From Candidatus Omnitrophota bacterium (GTDB lineage Bacteria; Omnitrophota; Gorgyraeia; Duberdicusellales; 4484-171): a DNA stretch of 7,143 nucleotides. The stretch is taken from positions 1 to 7,143 of the forward strand of contig DAOVKQ010000031.1 of assembly GCA_030631705.1 (NCBI GenBank), read 5' to 3'. Of the stretch, positions 1 to 5,410 are shown one piece after another. The translations under genes were made by a program, and so were the position numbers. The notes beneath the pieces were generated by a model. That model saw nothing but the letters and a program-made list of their open reading frames with translations, did not search any database and had not been told where the DNA came from. Numbering within the stretch: position 1 is the stretch's first letter; each line of letters opens with the position of its first letter.

Positions 1-693
1 AGGAATAAAACCGCTATCAATGAATACAAGCTGGGACGAAAATACTTTAGGCAAAGAAATTCTTGTTGCCTTAACTATAGACTCACCGATTACTTCCTCA
101 ATTTTACAACCCCGGTAAATATTAATCTTTTTCTGTTTTAAGAATTCCTCTATTCGCTCCTGGTATTCTCCTAAATAACTTAAGTCATCAACAATCAGTT
201 TCACTTCCTTTTTTAGCAAAGCTAAGGATAGGCACAAGCGAATCCCCAAAATGGTCGAGGCAAAAATAATTATATCGGAAGAAATCTTGAGCAAATCACG
301 CACTCCATAGGGGTCAATATCGGAAAGATAAAAGAAACCCTGACGGAAATCTCCTTTTATAGAAAGGTCACGCGATTCAGCACCGCTCGCTACCACCAGG
401 ACATCATACTCTAAAGCCTCCTTATCTTTTAAATATATACGCTTGCGGTTAAAATTTATCCGTTCAACCTTTGATTTAACAAAATCAAGGGAAAACTCAC
501 CGGCAAAATCATTCAATTTTACAATTTCACATTCATTTTTTGATACCCACCAGTCAAAAAGGTTATATCGCTGAAAATAATAATCTCTTTTATCAATAAG
601 GGTAATGCTTGACTCTTTGTCTCTATCCCGCAGATATTTAATAAAATTAATCCCGGCTTCCCCTGCCCCAATAACACATATTCTCTTTATCAT
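1..693 (-). CDS. FAD/NAD(P)-type pyridine nucleotide oxidoreductase, 3' end cut by window edge
   Basis: An open frame of 231 codons runs from ATG at 693 to the left edge with no stop, so the C-terminal part lies outside the window. The N-terminus starts with a Rossmann dinucleotide-binding motif, GAGEAG at residues 9-14, after an MIKRICVI beta strand. A second flavoprotein motif, YDVLVVASGAE, is at about residues 96-106. This is the layout of two-dinucleotide-binding-domain flavoproteins (Pyr_redox_2 type). The CxxxxC redox pair of disulfide reductases is not seen. In the second Rossmann segment, DIIIFASTILGIRLC at 140-154, only the last glycine of a GxGxxG motif remains, so NAD(P)H binding there may be weak or lost. 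The start overlaps the folD stop as ATGA (693-690), and AGAGGG lies about 7 nt upstream, so translation is probably coupled to folD. The electron donor and acceptor are unknown; a redox role alongside the folate C1 genes is an inference from position only. Confidence 0.8.
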   Translation of the reverse strand, partial: MIKRICVIGAGEAGINFIKYLRDRDKESSITLIDKRDYYFQRYNLFDWWVSKNECEIVKLNDFAGEFSLDFVKSKVERINFNRKRIYLKDKEALEYDVLVVASGAESRDLSIKGDFRQGFFYLSDIDPYGVRDLLKISSDIIIFASTILGIRLCLSLALLKKEVKLIVDDLSYLGEYQERIEEFLKQKKINIYRGCKIEEVIGESIVKATRISLPKVFSSQLVFIDSGFIP

Positions 694-1538
694 ATTTTTC
701 CCTCTTGAATCCCGACAGCCCGCAATAGATTATCAAAAAGACAGGCAACTGTTAAGGTTCCTACCCCTCCCGGAACAGGAGTAATAAAAGAAGCCCGTGC
801 ATAAGCTTGTTCAAATTCTACGTCGCCAATCAATTTATTATCGACTTTGCTTATACCGACATCAATCACCATTGCCTTAGGTTTTATCCACTCCCCTTTG
901 ATTAAATGCGGCTTGCCTACGGCAGTTATCAAAATATCGGCACCTTGAACGTAAAAACAGAGTTTACCTGCTTCATAAGTTCCGATATGCGCAATCGAAA
1001 CAGTAGCAAGCTTATCTGCTAATATTATGCTTAAAGGTTTCCCTAAAATAGCAGAAAAACCGACGATTAACGCGTTCTTACCGCGCAAATCGTAATCAGC
1101 CGCCTTGATAAGCCGAATTACGCTTAATACAGTAGGAGGTAAAAACAACGGCTTCTTTAAAAATATCCTTCCCAAATTATGAGGATTAAGCCCTTCTATG
1201 TCTTTTTGAACGTCTATATTCTCAAAAAGAGCTACTTCATCCCAATCTGAAGGCAAAGGTTTATGTATAATTATTCCGTTTACATTCCGGTCCTGATTTA
1301 ATCTCTCAATCTCCTGTAAAGCGCTATTAAACGATGTATCGGGAGAAAATTCTTTAAGCCGGTATTCAATACCTAAACTATCCGCCCACTTTTTCTGAGC
1401 CTGCACATAAACTTCTGTTGCTTCATCCGCGGCAATCTTTAGAGAAACAAGAGTTATATTATCAAACTGCTTCCTTACATCAAGAAGCCTGTTTTTAATC
1501 TGAGTTACAATATTTTTCGACTCTAATAAATGAGCCAT
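690..1538 (-). CDS. folD: FolD-family methylenetetrahydrofolate dehydrogenase (cyclohydrolase site altered)
   Basis: A 282-residue protein of the usual FolD length. FolD normally oxidises 5,10-methylene-THF to methenyl-THF and hydrolyses that to 10-formyl-THF in the cytoplasm. Family landmarks are clear: EVYVQAQKKWADSLGIEY at 42-59, GIIIHKPLP at 88-96, KDIEGLNPHNLGR at 112-124, the nucleotide-binding GFSAILGKP at 160-168, and PVPGGVGTLTVA near the C-terminus. Aligned without gaps between these landmarks to E. coli FolD, Tyr50 is kept (Y44), but Lys54 is Q48, Gln98 is H92 and Asp121 is E115. The usual PGGVGPMT is PGGVGTLT. Lys54 is central to cyclohydrolase chemistry, so this enzyme probably acts mainly as a dehydrogenase, or has another substrate. 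It overlaps the upstream cyclohydrolase-family gene by 16 nt and has its own Shine-Dalgarno AGGAGA (1548-1553), 9 nt before the ATG. It is coupled to the downstream flavoprotein gene by ATGA. The family call is near certain; loss of cyclohydrolase activity is inferred. Confidence 0.95.
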   Translation of the reverse strand: MAHLLESKNIVTQIKNRLLDVRKQFDNITLVSLKIAADEATEVYVQAQKKWADSLGIEYRLKEFSPDTSFNSALQEIERLNQDRNVNGIIIHKPLPSDWDEVALFENIDVQKDIEGLNPHNLGRIFLKKPLFLPPTVLSVIRLIKAADYDLRGKNALIVGFSAILGKPLSIILADKLATVSIAHIGTYEAGKLCFYVQGADILITAVGKPHLIKGEWIKPKAMVIDVGISKVDNKLIGDVEFEQAYARASFITPVPGGVGTLTVACLFDNLLRAVGIQEGKI

Positions 1539-2059
1539 TTCGCAAACTCTCCTAAATATGCCTTAAAATAAGTTACTTTCTTGTCGTTATTTATTCCGAA
1601 CATGCTGCTGTTGGCTTCTAAGTTTTTCAACGACGAGAATAATGCCGTCCTTATAAACGCAAGCCCGATATAAAAATCACTAATTATGCTTTTCCTGATG
1701 GAAACCCTAATCTCTTTAGCAACTGCTAATACTTTAATACAACCGCACCCTAAATCAAAAGTTATTTTATCAAGATCGCGATAAGCTTTTTTCTTTTTAC
1801 TACCCTTAGCCTCAAGAGCCCGTTTAAACATCTCGCCGTCACGGTCAATATGAGAAAAAGCCTCTGTTTTTATTTTTTTTAGTTTTCTGCAGGCTCTATT
1901 AAGATCCTTGTTTTCCTCTGAAGCGCTGAAACTTATTGCCATTTCAATCAACGATATACCCAGACACACGGCAAGGCCGGCAGCGCTTCCTCCTCCGGGG
2001 AGAGAAGATTTAGCGCCTAAATCGTTAAGGTATTTCGTAAATGACTTATTGTACTTCAT
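1523..2059 (-). CDS. fchA: Cyclodeaminase/cyclohydrolase family protein (FchA-like methenyl-THF cyclohydrolase)
   Basis: A 178-residue, largely helical protein. The signature of the FTCD C-terminal/FchA family is at residues 19-34, SLPGGGSAAGLAVCLG, followed by the SLIEMAISFS helix. The C-terminal half keeps a family-like SIISDFYIGLAF segment (124-135) and a LKNLEANS helix (144-151). The family contains formiminotransferase-cyclodeaminase C-terminal domains and stand-alone methenyl-THF cyclohydrolases (FchA of clostridia and serine-cycle bacteria). At about 180 residues it is a stand-alone domain with no formiminotransferase part, and the adjacent folD favours the cyclohydrolase role: 5,10-methenyl-THF + H2O to 10-formyl-THF. 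It begins 4 nt after the rnhB stop with only a weak AGGCG-like ribosome site (a better GAGGAAA is too far upstream), suggesting coupling to rnhB. Its end overlaps folD by 16 nt. Sequence alone cannot separate cyclohydrolase from cyclodeaminase activity; the gene symbol rests on context. Confidence 0.82.
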   Translation of the reverse strand: MKYNKSFTKYLNDLGAKSSLPGGGSAAGLAVCLGISLIEMAISFSASEENKDLNRACRKLKKIKTEAFSHIDRDGEMFKRALEAKGSKKKKAYRDLDKITFDLGCGCIKVLAVAKEIRVSIRKSIISDFYIGLAFIRTALFSSLKNLEANSSMFGINNDKKVTYFKAYLGEFAKWLIY

Positions 2060-2063
2060 TATA

Positions 2064-2651
2064 CTATCGCCTATTTCCTCTTCCCTTTATCCCTGCTTGA
2101 CAAGGTGAAAAACTCTTTCTGTGTAAAGGAGAAATATCATGTTTCTTTATCAATTGTAAATGCCTGGCAGTCGGATATCCCTTATGTTTAAAAAAATCCC
2201 ATTGCGGAAAACAAAAATCAGCTACCCCCATAAGGTAATCTCTGAACAGCTTTGCCACGATTGAAGCATAAGCTACCTCCCGCACACTTTTGTCCGCGCC
2301 AACAAGGCAACGATGTTTTATTCGCAGATTTGTCTTAAAAAGAGTACCGTCAATAATAAACATGGCATTCTTTAAGCGCGGGGCCTTGTTAATTAATGAT
2401 TCAATAGCGCGGTTAAAAGCAATAAAAGTAGCCTCCAGTATATTATGTCTATCTATCTCTTCCTCGGTAGCCAACCCTAAAGAAAAAACGGTCTTCGACT
2501 TAAAGCAGTCAAAAAAAAGCTCCCGCTGACGGCTGGATAAACCCTTAGAATCCTTAACCGGCAAAGGTACTTTTTCATTAACGCATAAAGCGCAGGCTAC
2601 TACAGCTCCTGCCAGAGGACCCCTACCTACCTCATCAACGCCAACTATCAT
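2064..2651 (-). CDS. rnhB: Ribonuclease HII
   Basis: A 195-residue RNase HII, which cuts the RNA strand of RNA-DNA hybrids and removes single ribonucleotides misincorporated in DNA. The N-terminal GVDEVGRGPLAG motif carries the first two metal-binding acids (D6, E7). The third is D101 in FIIDGT, and the fourth is D120 in VGADKSVREVAYASIVAK. The C-terminal family block KHKGYPTARH...SPLHRKSF is intact, so the enzyme should be active. The start is fixed: the ATG at 2651 is preceded in frame by AAA and then a TAA stop. The upstream stretch is almost pure A/T with no Shine-Dalgarno. It follows rplS as in many bacteria, separated by a 145-nt spacer containing a hairpin repeat, and is followed after 4 nt by the fchA-like gene. 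Confidence 0.96.
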   Translation of the reverse strand: MIVGVDEVGRGPLAGAVVACALCVNEKVPLPVKDSKGLSSRQRELFFDCFKSKTVFSLGLATEEEIDRHNILEATFIAFNRAIESLINKAPRLKNAMFIIDGTLFKTNLRIKHRCLVGADKSVREVAYASIVAKLFRDYLMGVADFCFPQWDFFKHKGYPTARHLQLIKKHDISPLHRKSFSPCQAGIKGRGNRR

Positions 2652-2700
2652 TTTTTAAAAAATTAAAAATCTACTTTTAAGGCCAAGACACCAGCTAACC

Positions 2701-2767
2701 CTTCGGCTTCGCTCAGGATTGGTACTGAGCGCAGTCGAAGTACCAAAATCCTCGCAGGGAATTTTGG
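2701..2767. repeat. Palindromic intergenic repeat between rplS and rnhB
   Basis: The 16-nt arms 2701-2716 (CTTCGGCTTCGCTCAG) and 2725-2740 (CTGAGCGCAGTCGAAG) are inverted copies with two mismatches around an 8-nt loop. A nested dyad GGTACT/AGTACC occupies 2721-2744. A second, adjacent inverted repeat pairs CCAAAATCC (2743-2751) with GGAATTTTGG (2758-2767). The block is more GC-rich than its surroundings. From memory, similar CTTCG...CTGAGCG palindromes occur as dispersed intergenic repeats in many bacterial genomes. In the rplS-to-rnhB transcript it would fold into strong hairpins. It is not followed by a U-run on the minus strand, so a role in mRNA processing or partial attenuation is as likely as termination. 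Confidence 0.7.
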
Positions 2768-2796
2768 CGATCCCGAAAAAAATTAGTTTTTGCATC

Positions 2797-3144
2797 TTAG
2801 GTAAGAAAAGCTTTTTTACCTATTCTTTCTCTTAAATAATAGATACGTTTACGCCTTGCTTTTCTTTTCGAAGGCTTAACTACTTCTATTTTATCAATAT
2901 TAGGAGAATGATAAGGAAAAGTTACTTCGTATGATTCACCGAAAGACATTCTCCTAAGGGTAAATGACTTTCTATGCATGGCGCCCTGGTACTTAATCAC
3001 AATACCTTCCAGAGGATGTATTCTTTCCTTGTCTTTATCCTTTATCTTGTAATATACCTTTACGATATCTCCCTGCTTAAAGTCAGGATATTCCTTTTTC
3101 AATTGCTGCAACATCTCTTTTTCTATTTGAACCAGCTTATTCAT
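2797..3144 (-). CDS. rplS: 50S ribosomal protein L19
   Basis: A 115-residue protein matching L19 from end to end, a component of the 50S subunit at the 30S interface. Recognisable parts are the N-terminal helix ending in [16 protein letters not shown], the [12 protein letters not shown] strand, [21 protein letters not shown] at about 56-80, and the basic tail ending in [17 protein letters not shown]. The length equals the family norm. The start is well set by a strong Shine-Dalgarno GAGGAGG (3150-3156), 5 nt before the ATG. It follows trmD with a 171-nt spacer, longer than in most trmD-rplS pairs, which could leave room for a separate promoter. Confidence 0.97.
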   Translation of the reverse strand: MNKLVQIEKEMLQQLKKEYPDFKQGDIVKVYYKIKDKDKERIHPLEGIVIKYQGAMHRKSFTLRRMSFGESYEVTFPYHSPNIDKIEVVKPSKRKARRKRIYYLRERIGKKAFLT

Positions 3145-3184
3145 GACAACCTCCTCATATAATTGTGCTTATCAACAGTGTTAA

Positions 3185-3212
3185 ATTACAATATACAATA
3201 GACAAATTACAA
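3185..3212 (-). promoter_or_regulatory. Possible promoter for rplS
   Basis: On the minus strand TTGTAA (3207-3212) and TGTAAT (3185-3190) are 16 nt apart, matching sigma-70 hexamers at 4/6 and 5/6. They lie inside a direct repeat (TTGTAATTT at 3204-3212 and 3183-3191, 21-nt period). Initiation near 3178 would give a short leader with the strong rplS ribosome site. The region is AT-rich, so a chance match is possible. Confidence 0.25.
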
Positions 3213-3267
3213 CCGATATATGTACTGTCCACAGGTGACATTTATGAGTTTATAGATTAAAAATTCC

Positions 3268-3307
3268 AATGTTCAAAAGAAATATTTTGTTTAGAATTTG
3301 AAACATT
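3268..3307 (-). terminator. Weak AT-rich hairpin after trmD
   Basis: Just past the trmD stop, the minus-strand transcript can pair AATGTTTCAAA (3307-3297) with TTTTGAACATT (3278-3268) with one bulge, then reads GGAATTTTTAA. The loop is long (about 18 nt) and the stem is AT-rich. At best this is a weak terminator or 3'-end structure between trmD and rplS. Confidence 0.22.
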
Positions 3308-3315
3308 TCATAACC

Positions 3316-4017
3316 CTATTCTTTCAACAAATCAGGCCTTCTTGCTTTTGTTAATTCAAGGGCTTTTTTACTGCGCCACTGTTCAATCTTCCGGTGGTCT
3401 CCGGACAACAAAACTTCGGGAACCTTTAATTCCCGGAAATTTCTTGGTTTAGTATAGTGCGGATAGTCTAAAAAGTTAGACTCAAAACTTTCTTGCTTTA
3501 TGGAATCACTGCAAGAAACAACACCGGGAATAATCCTCACTATAGCATCGACAAAAACCATTGCTGCCGGTTCGCCGCCGCTCAGAACATAGTCACCGAT
3601 AGATACTTCTTCATCAACCAGGTATTTTCTAATACGATAGTCAATACCCTCATACCTGCCGCACAAAAGTACCAGCCGCTCGAACCTTAACGACTTCTTG
3701 ATTCTCTTTTGAGTTAAAATTTTACCCTGTGGCGTAAAAAAAACAATACTTTTCTTTCTATCCCGTCTTTTGGCGGGATATAGCTGATATCCCAAAATCG
3801 ACTCCACCGCGGAGAATACCGCTTCCGGCCTGATAACCATACCCGGCCCTCCGCCGAAACTGGGCGCGTCCACCTTTTTGTGAGTAAGCCCGGAATAATC
3901 CCTTAAATCATGAACATTTATTTTAACCAGGCCTTTATCCTGGGCACGCCTGATAATCGACTCTCCAAGGACCGGTTTAAACATCTTAGGAAAAATTGTA
4001 ACTATATCTATTATCAT
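3316..4017 (-). CDS. trmD: tRNA (guanine-37-N1)-methyltransferase
   Basis: A 233-residue TrmD, which methylates G37 next to the anticodon using S-adenosylmethionine and so prevents +1 frameshifts. It is a cytoplasmic trefoil-knot (SPOUT) enzyme acting as a dimer. The start MIIDIVTIFPKMF is the family N-terminus. HKKVDAPSFGGGPGMVIRPE is at 46-65, the knot segments GRYEGIDYRI at 120-129 and SIGDYVLSGGEPAAM at 139-153, and the catalytic aspartate is D157 in FVDAIVRIIPG. The C-terminal tRNA-binding part reads LDYPHYTKPRNF...VPEVLLSGDHRKIEQWR. The start is fixed, since upstream in frame come AAA, TTA and then TAG. There is no Shine-Dalgarno: a 25-bp repeat ends 3 nt before the ATG. rpsP and rimM, frequent upstream partners, are absent; a repeat-bounded glycosylase gene is there instead. 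Confidence 0.97.
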   Translation of the reverse strand: MIIDIVTIFPKMFKPVLGESIIRRAQDKGLVKINVHDLRDYSGLTHKKVDAPSFGGGPGMVIRPEAVFSAVESILGYQLYPAKRRDRKKSIVFFTPQGKILTQKRIKKSLRFERLVLLCGRYEGIDYRIRKYLVDEEVSIGDYVLSGGEPAAMVFVDAIVRIIPGVVSCSDSIKQESFESNFLDYPHYTKPRNFRELKVPEVLLSGDHRKIEQWRSKKALELTKARRPDLLKE

Positions 4018-4020
4018 TTT

Positions 4021-4045
4021 TAACTAGGGACAGCGACTAGTTTTC
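4021..4045. repeat. 25-bp inverted repeat, trmD-side copy
   Basis: This sequence is the exact reverse complement of 4969-4993, so the two copies bracket the glycosylase gene. Each copy also has an internal dyad: AACTAG and CTAGTT around the 9-nt core GGACAGCGA. It ends 3 nt from the trmD start codon. REP-like hairpins of this kind are typical substrates or debris of REP-associated transposases; that link is inferred. Confidence 0.85.
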
Positions 4046-4075
4046 CTCTTTCCAGGCCTTCCTTCAGAAAAAATT

Positions 4076-4101
4076 GGAGTCAGGCACGGAAAGCTGAAAA
4101 T
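4076..4101. repeat. Diverged copy of the transposase-element terminal repeat
   Basis: GGAGTCAGGCACGGAAAG and the following bases align without gaps to the 26-bp terminal repeat at 6008-6033, at roughly 19-20 of 26 positions, including the core GTCAGGCAC and a TGAAA tail. It lies between trmD and the glycosylase gene, about 1.9 kb from the intact element, and looks like an old end or solo repeat of the same family. Confidence 0.55.
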
Positions 4102-4139
4102 CATTCAATATAGAATCATTATGCCCTGAACTGAAATTC

Positions 4140-4148
4140 ATTATATCA
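4140..4148 (-). promoter_or_regulatory. Extended -10 promoter candidate for the trmD-rplS-rnhB group
   Basis: The minus strand reads TGATATAAT, a full TATAAT with the upstream TG of an extended -10 element. The -35 position (TTTCAA, 4163-4168, 17-nt spacer) is poor, as extended -10 promoters allow. Initiation near 4133 would give a leader of roughly 115 nt that crosses the diverged repeat (4076-4101) and the 25-bp repeat (4021-4045) before trmD. Confidence 0.35.
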
Positions 4149-4211
4149 AATTCTCCTTAATTTTGAAATATTAATGAAAAAAGGTATATTGCCTCTCCCG
4201 CAGTGGTATTC

Positions 4212-4871
4212 TTAAACAAACTCCTTTTCTATCCCTCTTAAAGGGCAGATACGGCAATTTGGTTTAGGCTTGCAAATCTCCTTTCCCAGACAAACCAAAA
4301 GCGCATGATACTCATTAAATAATTTAATCTCATTTTCTAAATTATCCATAAAATAATTCTGAATCTCGCTGTAAGAAGCCTGATAACTTATTAAATTATG
4401 CCGGCTTAATATTCGTCGTGTATAGGCATCAACAACAAAGATAGGTGAATTGCCCGCATACAAAAGAATAGAATCAGCGGTTTCCGGACCAATGCCATTA
4501 ACATTCAGGAGTTTGCTGCGTAAGACTAAGAAATCCTCAAGAAACATTTTTTTTAGACTCCCCTGGTAATTATCAAATAAAAATCGAATAAAGTTCTTAA
4601 CCTTCTTTGTCTTTTGATTGTAGTAACCTGTAGGCCTGATAAGCGTTGCCAGGGTTTTTGGCAAAACTCTTTTTAGAGCCTTGGGCGTTAGGAGACTTTT
4701 CTTTCTAAGATTATTGATTGCCTTTTCTACATTTACCCAAGCAGTGTTCTGAGTCAATATTGCTCCGATAATCACCTCAAAAGGAGTCTTTCCCGGCCAC
4801 CAGTGCTGAGGGCCAAAAGACTTATATAGCCGCTGATAAATCTCCTCTAAGATCCCTTTTGTAGTTTTCAT
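4212..4871 (-). CDS. Endonuclease III-related DNA glycosylase (HhH-GPD, COG2231-like)
   Basis: A 219-residue HhH-GPD protein that would excise damaged bases from DNA. With numbering from this ATG, PFEVIIGAILTQNTAWVNVEKAI at about 30-52 matches the N-terminal domain of this branch. The helix-hairpin-helix is VNGIGPETADSIL (124-136), and the catalytic aspartate is D148 in FVVDAYTRR. The residue aligned with endonuclease III Lys120 (GVGRKTA) is a glutamate, E130 in GIGPETA, so it should be a monofunctional glycosylase rather than an AP lyase; H. pylori MagIII (3-methyladenine glycosylase) belongs to this branch. The C-terminus has C200, C206 and C209 (CKPKPNCRIC) plus C194, but no fourth cysteine after CPL, so an iron-sulfur cluster would be atypical or absent. 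I chose ATG 4871 because AGGGGG precedes it closely and homologues I recall start at this point. A TTG at 4889 would add six residues. The gene lies alone between perfect 25-bp inverted repeats. Confidence 0.88.
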   Translation of the reverse strand: MKTTKGILEEIYQRLYKSFGPQHWWPGKTPFEVIIGAILTQNTAWVNVEKAINNLRKKSLLTPKALKRVLPKTLATLIRPTGYYNQKTKKVKNFIRFLFDNYQGSLKKMFLEDFLVLRSKLLNVNGIGPETADSILLYAGNSPIFVVDAYTRRILSRHNLISYQASYSEIQNYFMDNLENEIKLFNEYHALLVCLGKEICKPKPNCRICPLRGIEKEFV

Positions 4872-4887
4872 AATCCCCCTATAAAAC

Positions 4888-4909
4888 AAAGGGAACAGCT
4901 ATCCCCTTT
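4888..4909. repeat. 22-nt palindrome just upstream of the glycosylase gene
   Basis: On the minus strand AAAGGGGATAG pairs with CTGTTCCCTTT with no loop beyond a turn, counting two G-U pairs. It lies 17 nt before the chosen ATG. Its GGGA-ACAGCTAT-CCC centre resembles the GGGACAG/CTGTCCC repeats elsewhere in the window. On the plus strand it is followed by a T-rich run, so it could stop transcription entering from the left, although no plus-strand gene is seen. Confidence 0.5.
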
Positions 4910-4968
4910 TTCCTTTTTCTGTTTTCTAAAAACGGCCGCTGTCCTTGATTAGCCTAGTTAGCGTAATA

Positions 4969-4993
4969 GAAAACTAGTCGCTGTCCCTAGTTA
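4969..4993. repeat. 25-bp inverted repeat, protease-side copy, with a degenerate neighbour
   Basis: Exact reverse complement of 4021-4045, with the same internal AACTAG/CTAGTT dyad. A degenerate copy of the core, reading AACGGCCGCTGTCC on the plus strand, lies at 4931-4944, so this end carries more than one repeat unit. Together with the trmD-side copy it delimits a 973-bp segment holding a single gene. Confidence 0.85.
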
Positions 4994-5022
4994 TAAGAAA
5001 CAATTGTTTTACTTTCTTATAA
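4991..5022. repeat. Perfect 10-bp hairpin spanning the protease stop codon
   Basis: TTATAAGAAA (4991-5000) and TTTCTTATAA (5013-5022) are perfect inverted copies around a 12-nt loop that contains the original TAA stop (5009-5011) of the protease frame. The stem is AT-rich and no U-run follows on the minus strand. It abuts and slightly overlaps the 25-bp repeat. Confidence 0.5.
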
Positions 5023-5410
5023 TTGAAAATTTTTGCGCAGGATAATCAATTGTGAGAATGAAATTCGAAAGAAAGCTCTTAACGCCAATTAAAACAACAT
5101 TAAGGTTGGGTAAAAAATCCACCAATACATTATTTATTTTCACATCTCCTATCTCAATACAAACGGTATGTGCATAAGCTGTCGTTAGTCCATTTCCAGT
5201 ATTAATTTGCTTTGATTATCCTGCCTGTAGATTATGCCCTAAAATAGGAGCGTACGAGGCTGGTAATGCGCATTCGTCAGCCCCTGTATCAATAATTCCC
5301 CAAGTTCTAAACTCCTTGTTTGTGTGTGGATTTTTAATCGTAAGCTGAAGGCGAGGTCTGGGGATATCGTTAGCATCAATTTGAGTAAAAGGAATGTCAA
5401 CTAAATCCAT
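5009..5410 (-). pseudogene. Retropepsin-like (clan AA) aspartic protease, interrupted by one in-frame TAA
   Basis: The frame opens at ATG 5410, reads 64 residues and meets TAA at 5218-5216. In the same frame it then continues for 68 sensible residues to TAA at 5011-5009. The first part carries the active-site motif IIDTGADECALP (about 39-50) of single-domain retropepsin-like proteases, with an N-terminal PRPRLQLTIKNP strand. The part after the stop continues the fold: NTGNGLTTAYAHTVCIEIGD, then NNVLVDFLPNLNVVLIGVKSF and IDYPAQKF. Rejoined, it has about 132 residues, the size of a whole clan AA protein that dimerises to form the active site. One base change (for example TAA to AAA) would restore it. 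As written, the product would end just after the active-site strand and lack the rest of the fold. It is coupled to the DUF5678 gene by TAATG. Alternatives are a sequencing error, recent inactivation or stop-codon readthrough. Confidence 0.78.

Noticed and set aside
1908..2529. Plus-strand open frames opposite fchA and rnhB
   Set aside because: They are antisense shadows of clearly conserved minus-strand genes, with no motifs of their own.
4064..4141. A 25-codon minus-strand ORF starting MNFSSGHNDS with AAGGAG 11 nt upstream
   Set aside because: Its ATG overlaps an extended -10 promoter, so a transcript from that promoter would begin after the start codon. Its second half is just the diverged transposase-end repeat. 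Spacing to the ribosome site is long and no homology is visible.
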